A stretch of DNA of 17,695 nt, taken from assembly GCA_030672255.1 (NCBI GenBank), contig DAOVGU010000068.1, positions 1 through 17,695 on the forward strand. The letters are read 5' to 3'. This stretch comes from a bacterium (GTDB taxonomy: Bacteria; Ratteibacteria; UBA8468). Shown here piece after piece: positions 10,680 through 16,246 of the stretch. How positions within the stretch are numbered: the first letter of the stretch is position 1; each line of letters starts with the position of its first letter. Made by a program: the position numbers and the translations under genes. The notes beneath the pieces are model-generated. The model was not told the origin of the DNA. It made no database searches and saw only the letters and a program-made list of their open reading frames with translations.

Positions 10680-11618
10680 ATGAAAAAATTTAAGGCAAAA
10701 AATTTTATTAAAGAAAAAATAGCTGAGATTAAGAAAGAGGTAGGAAGTGGTAAAGCGCTCTGCGCTCTCTCCGGTGGGGTTGATTCCACAACCGCTGCAG
10801 TTTTAGCCCATAAGGTATTGGGAAATCGGCTTCTTTGTCTCTTCATCGATGATGGATTGATGAGAGAAAATGAAGCTCGTGATGTGGCCGTAATGTTTAA
10901 GGCTCGAGGAATCAGGACTAAAGTTTTAGCCGCTCAGAAAGAGTTTTTCGAAGCCTTAAAGGGTATTGAGGATCCGGAGGAGAAGAGAAAGACTTTTCGT
11001 AATATTTTCTATCAAACCTTAGCAAAAGCGGTGAAGAAGGAAAGAGCGGATTATCTTATTCAGGGAACAATTGCTGCCGACATTTTAGAAACAAAAAAAG
11101 GAATAAAGACCCAGCATAATGTTTTAGAACAGATTGGCCTTTCTCCAGAAAAATATGGTCTAAAAATTATTGAGCCCCTGAGAACTCTCTATAAGAATGA
11201 TGTCAGAGAGGTAGCAAGGAGTTTAGGATTGCCAAAGAAACTCTCAGAAAGAATGCCCTTCCCCGGTCCAGGACTGGCCACAAGGGTCATCGGCGAGGTA
11301 ACTCCGGAAAGAATAAAGATCATAAAAAGAGCAACAAAGATTGTGGAAGAGGAAATAAAAAAACTAAAGCCATTTCAGGCATTTGCCGTTCTTCTGAAGG
11401 ATAGAGCAACCGGGATTGTCCAGGAAAAAAGGCTGTTTGGCGATATTATCGCTATCCGCTCGGTAGAATCAAAGGATGCAATTAAGGCTAAAGTTACAAA
11501 GGTTCCCTGGAAAATCTTGGAGAAAATAGAAAAAAGGATTATCAAAGAAATCCCCTCGGTGGTGAAGGTCCTCTATGACTTAACTCCTAAACCACCGAGC
11601 ACAATTGAATATATATAA
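10680..11618 (+). CDS. guaA: GMP synthetase, ATP-pyrophosphatase subunit only (split, two-subunit type)
   Basis: GuaA aminates XMP to GMP. Most bacteria have a fused glutaminase-ATPPase of about 510-520 residues. This protein has only the ATPPase and dimerisation parts (312 residues), as in the archaeal two-subunit enzyme (subunit B). Seen are the PP-loop SGGVDSTTA (31-39), FIDDGLMR, the GTIAADILETK region, RMPFPGPGLATRV, which is diagnostic of GuaA, and the C-terminal KPPSTIEYI. The start is ATG 10680, with ribosome binding site GAGGAGG at about 10666-10672. An in-frame ATG at 10632 lies inside the palindromic repeat and adds 16 unrelated codons. No glutaminase subunit is present in the window, so ammonia must come from a separately encoded partner or from solution. 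It is not a fragment broken by a frameshift: the upstream DNA is carB and the repeat. Confidence 0.93.
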   Translation: MKKFKAKNFIKEKIAEIKKEVGSGKALCALSGGVDSTTAAVLAHKVLGNRLLCLFIDDGLMRENEARDVAVMFKARGIRTKVLAAQKEFFEALKGIEDPEEKRKTFRNIFYQTLAKAVKKERADYLIQGTIAADILETKKGIKTQHNVLEQIGLSPEKYGLKIIEPLRTLYKNDVREVARSLGLPKKLSERMPFPGPGLATRVIGEVTPERIKIIKRATKIVEEEIKKLKPFQAFAVLLKDRATGIVQEKRLFGDIIAIRSVESKDAIKAKVTKVPWKILEKIEKRIIKEIPSVVKVLYDLTPKPPSTIEYI

Positions 11619-11627
11619 CAAAATATA

Positions 11628-11767
11628 ACCACGAATTAACACGAATATAAACTACAGGATGTAGTTGCAAAGCTTGCTTTGCTTATGTAGTGGTCAACCT
11701 TGGTTGATAGACGAGCAAGCTCGTCCACTACTTTTTAATTCTATTCATTCGTGTGCTATTGGTGGCT
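11628..11767. repeat. Imperfect inverted-end element enclosing GTAG-headed palindromes
   Basis: The left end AACCACGAATTAACACGAAT (from 11628) is imperfectly mirrored by ATTCGTGTGCTATTGGTGG at 11747-11765. Similar CCACGAATTAACACGAA repeats are widespread between genes of environmental bacteria. Between the two ends lies the hairpin array at 11651-11731. The whole fills most of the gap between guaA and the first glutamate dehydrogenase gene, and looks like one small repeat inserted in, or joined to, another. Confidence 0.5.
11651..11731. repeat. Array of three GTAG-headed REP-like hairpins
   Basis: Unit 1 is GTAG (11661-11664), TT, then the perfect palindrome GCAAAGC-TT-GCTTTGC (667-682); it is preceded by ACTACA (651-656), which pairs with TGTAGT. 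Unit 2 is GTAG (687-690), TG, then the 16-nt palindrome at 693-708 (TCAACC-TT-GGTTGA core). Unit 3, on the other strand, is GACGAGC-AA-GCTCGTC (710-725), CA, then CTAC (728-731). Units 2 and 3 form an inverted pair with GTAGTGG/CCACTAC outer arms. The head and spacing are the same in all three units while the palindromes differ. Confidence 0.75.
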
Positions 11768-11789
11768 AATAATAAGGAGAAAAAGAAAG

Positions 11790-13034
11790 ATGAAGAAAAA
11801 TGCATTTGAAGTAGCCTGTCAGCAGTTAGATCTTGTTGCTAAAGAGTTAAAGTTAAAACCGGAAGTTCATAGCATCTTGCGCCAACCGATGCGAGAATTA
11901 CGTTTTACTCTTCCGGTAAGGATGGATAATGGCAAGGTAAAAATATTCCAGGGATTTCGCGTGCAGTATAATGATGCCAGAGGACCAACCAAAGGAGGAA
12001 TCAGGTTCCATCCTGAGGAAACAATTGATACGGTTCGCGCACTCGCGGCCTGGATGACCTGGAAATGTGCCGTGGTTGATATCCCCTATGGAGGAGCAAA
12101 AGGAGGCATAATTTGCAATCCCAAGGAGATGTCAAAGGGGGAATTAGAGAGATTAAGTAGAGCTTATATTGATAAACTATACCTGACCATTGGCTCAGAA
12201 AAGGATATCCCCGCACCTGATGTCTATACAAACCCTCAGATTATGGCCTGGATGATGGATGAGTATAGCAAACTGAAAGGATATAATAGCCCGGGAGTAA
12301 TTACCGGGAAACCATTATCCATTGGAGGCTCCTTAGGACGGGAAGATGCTACTGCTCGGGGAGCGCTCTTTACGGTGAGAGAGGCAGCAAAATACCTTAA
12401 GTTAGATTTATCTAAAGCTACGGTTGTCATTCAAGGATATGGTAATGCCGGTTCCTTTATGGCAACTTTAACCAAAAAATTGTTCGGTTCTAAGATAGTA
12501 GCAATCAGTGATTCCAAAGGCGGCATCTACAATTCTAAGGGGCTTGACCCGCAGGCAGTATTGGAACATAAGAAAAAGTCAGGCTCGGTCATTGATTTTC
12601 CGGGAACAAAGAAGATCTCTAATAAAGCCATCTTGGAATTAAAGGTGGATATTCTTTGCCCCTGCGCATTGGAAAATGCGATTACGGAAGAGAATGCAAA
12701 AGATATTCAAACAAAGATTATCGCCGAAGTTGCCAACGGCCCCACTACACCGGAAGCCGATAAAATCCTTTCTCAAAAAAAGACCTTTGTGATTCCTGAT
12801 ATTCTGTGTAATAGTGGTGGAGTGGTTGTATCCTACTTTGAATGGGTGCAGAACAACTCCGGCTATTACTGGAAGGAAAAGGAAGTTTGCGAAAGACTGG
12901 ATGAAAATATAACCAATGCTTTTACCAATGTTCTTGATGTTTCTATAGTACGAAAGGTCAACCTGCGACTTGCTGCTTATATCATCGCGGTAGAACGCGT
13001 AATAAAGGCAATGAGAATAAGGGGTTGGATTTAA
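11790..13034 (+). CDS. gdhA: Glutamate dehydrogenase (Glu/Leu/Phe/Val family), paralogue 1
   Basis: This enzyme interconverts glutamate and 2-oxoglutarate plus ammonia with NAD(P)(H). The 414 residues match the usual length. The substrate and catalytic residues are all present: Lys68 (GPTKGGIRFHP), Lys92 (MTWKCAVV), catalytic Lys104 (PYGGAKGG) and Asp144 (PAPDVYT), with the same mutual spacing as Lys89, Lys113, Lys125 and Asp165 of clostridial enzyme. The Rossmann loop is GYGNAG (216-221), and the strand after it ends VAISDSKGG. The start is ATG 11790, with AAGGAG at 11774-11779. The in-frame ATG 39 bases earlier lies in the repeat before the ribosome binding site. It is followed after 14 bases by the PII gene, then by a second, diverged glutamate dehydrogenase. 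Coenzyme preference cannot be read safely. Confidence 0.96.
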   Translation: MKKNAFEVACQQLDLVAKELKLKPEVHSILRQPMRELRFTLPVRMDNGKVKIFQGFRVQYNDARGPTKGGIRFHPEETIDTVRALAAWMTWKCAVVDIPYGGAKGGIICNPKEMSKGELERLSRAYIDKLYLTIGSEKDIPAPDVYTNPQIMAWMMDEYSKLKGYNSPGVITGKPLSIGGSLGREDATARGALFTVREAAKYLKLDLSKATVVIQGYGNAGSFMATLTKKLFGSKIVAISDSKGGIYNSKGLDPQAVLEHKKKSGSVIDFPGTKKISNKAILELKVDILCPCALENAITEENAKDIQTKIIAEVANGPTTPEADKILSQKKTFVIPDILCNSGGVVVSYFEWVQNNSGYYWKEKEVCERLDENITNAFTNVLDVSIVRKVNLRLAAYIIAVERVIKAMRIRGWI

Positions 13035-13048
13035 TCAGGAGAAGCAAG

Positions 13049-13390
13049 ATGCTTAAAAAAATTGAATGTATTATTCAGCCGCAGAAATTAGATAAGATCA
13101 AGGAAGCATTCGGGAAACTCGGTGCGGAAGGAATAACGGTAAGTGAAGTAAGAGGCTGTGGTCTGCAGAGGGGATATAAAGAAAAAAGTCTATCTTCCCG
13201 ACCTATTCGTCTCTTGCCTAAAGTTAAAATTGAGATTATAACCGAGGAAGAAAGAGTAGAAAAAATGGTGGAGTCTATTCGCTCCCTGGCAGAAACCGGA
13301 CAGATAGGAGCCGGTAAAATCTTTGTGTTACCGGTAGAAGATGCTCTTCGGGTAAGAACAAAAGAAACGGGGAGGAGAGCCATTGAATAA
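13049..13390 (+). CDS. glnB: PII-family nitrogen regulator with atypical T-loop
   Basis: PII trimers bind ATP/ADP and 2-oxoglutarate and control nitrogen enzymes by protein contact. The 113-residue protein has the normal frame: MLKKIECIIQPQKLDKIKEAF, then VSEVRGCG, Gln40 (the Mg-2-oxoglutarate ligand Gln39 of GlnB), LLPKVKIEI with Lys58, the B-loop TGQIGAGK (83-90), and C-loop arginines 101 and 103. The T-loop differs: between Gln40 and Pro57 it is one residue short, has a KEKSLSSRPIR stretch, and has no tyrosine at the uridylylation position (Tyr51 in E. coli). I start at ATG 13049 because AGGAGA (13037-13042) is well placed and the N-terminus then fits the family; an ATG eight codons upstream lies inside the end of the dehydrogenase gene. 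It overlaps the next gene by 8 bases, so the two are translationally coupled. Confidence 0.93.
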   Translation: MLKKIECIIQPQKLDKIKEAFGKLGAEGITVSEVRGCGLQRGYKEKSLSSRPIRLLPKVKIEIITEEERVEKMVESIRSLAETGQIGAGKIFVLPVEDALRVRTKETGRRAIE

Positions 13391-14633
13391 AGGAGAGAAT
13401 CTCTGGCAAACGGCTTTGCAGCAATTGAATGAAACAGCAAAAAGAATAAATTTAGAGCCCTGGATCCATAAGAAATTACGGAAATCAAAGAGAGAATTAA
13501 CGGTCTCCATTCCGGTAAAGATGGATAATGGTTCGGTAGAAGTCTTTACCGGCTATCGAGTTCAGCATAATATTACTCGTGGTCCCGCCAAGGGAGGAAT
13601 AAGATATTCCCCAGAGGTAACGCTTGATGAGGTAAAAGCGCTGGCGATGCTGATGACCTGGAAATGTGCCGTGGTTAATCTCCCCTATGGAGGAGCAAAA
13701 GGAGCGGTGGTATGCAATCCCTTAAAAATGTCTGCCGGAGAATTAGAACGAGTTACAAGACGCTACACTTCAGAAATTATTTCTATCATCGGACCGGAGA
13801 AGGACATTCCTGCTCCGGATATTTCCACCGATAGCCAGACGATGGCATGGATAATGGATACTTATAGCATAGACAAAGGGTATTCTGTACCCGGGGTAGT
13901 AACCGGGAAACCAATTGCTATCGGCGGCTCAGAAGGAAGAAGTAAATCTACCGGAAGAGGTGTGGTTTATACCCTCCTTAATACCCTGAAACATCTTAAC
14001 CTTGATATAGAAGGAAAAAAAGTGATAGTTCAAGGGTATGGAAAAGTCGGTTCGGTAGTAGTAGATCTTTTATCAAAGGAAGGATGTAAAATTATTGGGG
14101 TTAGTGAGATTGATGGCGGTATACATAACCCCAATGGATTGAATGTGGGAAAACTTTGGAAACATAAAAAAAGGGAGGGCTCAGTTGCAAAATTTAAAGA
14201 GGCTGATTCTATAACCAACAAGGGGCTTCTGCAACTAAAGTGTGACATCCTGATACCAGCGGCTTGCGAAAATCAAATAACCAAAGATAATGCTTCTCGG
14301 ATAAGAGCAAAGATTATTGTAGAGGCAGCTAATGGTCCTACTACACCAGAAGCGGATAAAATTTTAAAGGAGAAAGGAGCCTTTGTTGTTCCAGATATAT
14401 TAGCAAATACTGGAGGAGTTACTGTCTCTTACTTTGAATGGGTTCAGGGTTTACAAAGTTATTTCTGGACAGAAAGGGAGGTCAATTTAAAATTACGGGA
14501 TATTATGACTAAGGCCTTCTACAAGGTGTGGGAGATTTCCTTAAAGGAGGAAATATCAATGCGGGAGGCAGCTTATACATTAGCCGTAAATAGAGTTGCC
14601 GAAGCAACAAGGATTCGGGGACTATACCCCTAG
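13383..14633 (+). CDS. gdhA: Glutamate dehydrogenase (Glu/Leu/Phe/Val family), paralogue 2
   Basis: This is a second glutamate dehydrogenase-type enzyme of 416 residues, clearly homologous to paralogue 1 along its whole length but well diverged. The key residues are Lys70, Lys94, Lys106 and Asp146, again at conserved spacing, so it should be active. Differences include GGIRYSP in place of GGIRFHP, AKGAVV in place of AKGGII, PAPDIST in place of PAPDVYT, GYGKVG in the Rossmann loop (218-223), and SEIDGG after the second strand. It starts at TTG 13383, preceded by GGAGGAG (13371-13377) at good spacing, and the N-terminus then aligns with paralogue 1. The start lies within the PII gene. A mixed hexamer with paralogue 1, as known for Thermus GdhA/GdhB, is possible; different coenzyme use or direction is the alternative. 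A MITE-like element follows after about 30 bases. Confidence 0.95.
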   Translation: MNKGENLWQTALQQLNETAKRINLEPWIHKKLRKSKRELTVSIPVKMDNGSVEVFTGYRVQHNITRGPAKGGIRYSPEVTLDEVKALAMLMTWKCAVVNLPYGGAKGAVVCNPLKMSAGELERVTRRYTSEIISIIGPEKDIPAPDISTDSQTMAWIMDTYSIDKGYSVPGVVTGKPIAIGGSEGRSKSTGRGVVYTLLNTLKHLNLDIEGKKVIVQGYGKVGSVVVDLLSKEGCKIIGVSEIDGGIHNPNGLNVGKLWKHKKREGSVAKFKEADSITNKGLLQLKCDILIPAACENQITKDNASRIRAKIIVEAANGPTTPEADKILKEKGAFVVPDILANTGGVTVSYFEWVQGLQSYFWTEREVNLKLRDIMTKAFYKVWEISLKEEISMREAAYTLAVNRVAEATRIRGLYP

Positions 14634-14665
14634 AAAGAGGCAATTCAAAATGCAAAAGTGACGAA

Positions 14666-14833
14666 GTCATTGCGAGCGTGAGCGAAGCAATCTCTCTTCT
14701 CAGAGAAGTAAGGGATTGCCACGGACGCCGTGCGACGAATAAGGAGCACAAGTCTGGCGTCGGGTGCGAGTCGGTGAGCACCCTGCCTGACGAAGCGATA
14801 GCTGAGGAGACTGCTGACACTCCTCGCAATGAC
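14666..14833. mobile_element. MITE-like non-coding element with 11-bp perfect inverted ends
   Basis: GTCATTGCGAG at 14666-14676 is exactly mirrored by CTCGCAATGAC at 14823-14833. The 168-bp element is visibly more GC-rich than its surroundings. It contains minor hairpins (CACGG-acg-CCGTG, 14720-14732; GGGTGC...GCACCC, 14762-14783) and a CAATCTC/GGGATTG pair. Elements with these GTCATTGCGAG ends and an adjoining GCAATCTC are common in environmental bacterial genomes. No target duplication is obvious and no protein is supported inside. It separates the glutamate dehydrogenase module from glnA. Confidence 0.7.
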
Positions 14834-14865
14834 ATCTGTAGTTAATAAAAAAAGGAGTGTGGATG

Positions 14866-16197
14866 ATGGTAGATTTAAAAGAAGATGTTCTGAAAAAGGT
14901 TAAGGAAAATAATGTAAAATTTGTTTATTTGTGGTTTACCGATATCCTCGGCTTTTTGAAGAGTGTCGCCATAACATCAGGGGAATTAAAGCGGGCTATT
15001 GATGAAGGAATTGGTTTCGATGGTTCCTCAATTGAGGGATTTGCCCGGATAGATGAAAGTGATATGATTGCAGTGCCGGATATAACTACCTTTCAGGTAT
15101 TGCCTATTGGGATGAATGAAGACTACAACATCGCCCGAATCTTCTGTGATATTATGAAACCTGATAAAACCCCTTATGAAGGGGATCCTCGTTGGATACT
15201 GAAGAAAACATTAAAAGAGGCCTCTAAAATGAAATTTTCCTCATATATGGGTGCAGAATTGGAATACTTTTATTTTAAAAGTTCAACCCCTCCCCCCCAG
15301 TTGTTGGACAGAGGTGGCTACTTCGATCTTACACCAATGGATGTCGCCAGTGACCTCCGTAAGAGAACCATACAGACATTAGAGAGTATGGGAATATCTG
15401 CGGAATGCAGCCATCATGAGGTTGCGCCCAGCCAGCACGAGATTGACCTTAAGTTTACCGACGCTCTTTCAATGGCAGATAACATAATGACCTGCAAGCT
15501 TTTGGTAAAGGAAATTGCCTTGAAACACGGAGTATATGCTACATTCATGCCCAAACCTATTTATGGGGAGAATGGTAATGGAATGCATATCCATCAATCC
15601 CTTTTTCGGGAGAATAAAAATGCCTTTTTCGATCGCAAGGATAAAAATCGTCTTTCGAAGGTAGCCAAACAATATATTGCCGGTCTCCTGCACCATAGCC
15701 CCGAAATTACTGTGGTAACCAATCAATGGGTAAATTCTTACAAGAGATTGGTGCCGGGTTATGAGGCACCTGTATATCTTACCTGGGCTTTGAAAAATCG
15801 TTCTGACCTTATCAGGGTGCCTGAGTATCAGCCAGGCAATGAGAGAGATACACGGGTTGAATTCAGATCCCCGGATCCTGCGTGCAATCCATATTTGGCT
15901 TTTGCCGTGATGTTGGCCGCTGGTTTAGAAGGCATTAAAAATGCATATGAATCCCCTTCCTCTACGGAAGGAAATGTTTATCAAATGACAGAAAAGGAAC
16001 GAAAAGATGCTGGAATCACTACCCTTCCCGAAAGTCTTTATGAAGCAATAAAGATAGCGGAAGGAAGCGATCTATTGCGCCGAACCTTAGGAGAACATAT
16101 CTTTACTAAGTTGTTGGAGAATAGAAGAATCGAGTGGAATCATTATAAGAGTCAGGTTACTTCTTATGAGTTAGAAAAACTCTTTGCGGTTCTTTAA
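14866..16197 (+). CDS. glnA: Glutamine synthetase, type I (GSI-alpha)
   Basis: GlnA makes glutamine from glutamate, ammonia and ATP in a cytosolic dodecamer. The 443 residues are typical of the short GSI-alpha subtype, and no NLYDLP-like adenylylation site (Tyr397 of enteric enzymes) is seen. Motifs present are FDGSSIEGF (51-59), GAELEYFYF, APSQHEIDLKF, NGMHIHQSLF, VNSYKRLVPGYEAP including the flap glutamate, and NRSDLIRVP. Arg61 in FARIDESD matches Arg62 of Bacillus GlnA, which is part of the feedback site, so inhibition by glutamine is likely. For the start, GGAG (14854-14857) sits best before ATG 14866; ATG 14863 is equally readable, whereas GTG 14857 overlaps the ribosome binding site itself. 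It follows the MITE-like element by 32 bases, so its promoter is either inside that element or upstream of the glutamate dehydrogenase genes. Confidence 0.98.
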   Translation: MVDLKEDVLKKVKENNVKFVYLWFTDILGFLKSVAITSGELKRAIDEGIGFDGSSIEGFARIDESDMIAVPDITTFQVLPIGMNEDYNIARIFCDIMKPDKTPYEGDPRWILKKTLKEASKMKFSSYMGAELEYFYFKSSTPPPQLLDRGGYFDLTPMDVASDLRKRTIQTLESMGISAECSHHEVAPSQHEIDLKFTDALSMADNIMTCKLLVKEIALKHGVYATFMPKPIYGENGNGMHIHQSLFRENKNAFFDRKDKNRLSKVAKQYIAGLLHHSPEITVVTNQWVNSYKRLVPGYEAPVYLTWALKNRSDLIRVPEYQPGNERDTRVEFRSPDPACNPYLAFAVMLAAGLEGIKNAYESPSSTEGNVYQMTEKERKDAGITTLPESLYEAIKIAEGSDLLRRTLGEHIFTKLLENRRIEWNHYKSQVTSYELEKLFAVL

Positions 16198-16201
16198 AAT
16201 T

Positions 16202-16229
16202 GTAGTTGCAGTCCCTGCGAAAGCAGGGA
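16202..16229. repeat. GTAG-headed hairpin between glnA and the DUF1846 gene
   Basis: A perfect 7-bp stem with a GAAA tetraloop (TCCCTGC-GAAA-GCAGGGA, 16212-16229) is preceded by GTAG at 16202-16205. The 10-mer TGTAGTTGCA (16201-16210) also stands before the first hairpin of the guaA-gdhA gap (11660-11669). There is no U-tract, so it is not an obvious intrinsic terminator. It probably belongs to the same kind of short palindromic repeat. Confidence 0.55.
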
Positions 16230-16246
16230 TCACTCTGCTAAAATTT

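Noticed and set aside
11651..11731. Palindrome array as a CRISPR array
   Set aside because: The units differ in sequence, spacing is only 1-4 bases and there are no unique spacers of CRISPR length.
11751..11789. Earlier in-frame start for the first glutamate dehydrogenase
   Set aside because: It lies upstream of the AAGGAG site and inside the repeat; the encoded leader has no counterpart in paralogue 2.
14509..14835. Minus-strand 108-residue frame across the end of the second dehydrogenase and the MITE-like element
   Set aside because: No ribosome binding site, no recognisable motif, and it runs antisense to a solid gene and through inverted-repeat DNA.
14857..14859. GTG 14857 as the glnA start
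   Set aside because: The GTG shares its first base with the GGAG ribosome binding site, so ATG 14863 or 14866 must be used.
16212..16229. Hairpin after glnA as a rho-independent terminator
   Set aside because: The stem is good but no run of T follows; it reads better as a short palindromic repeat.
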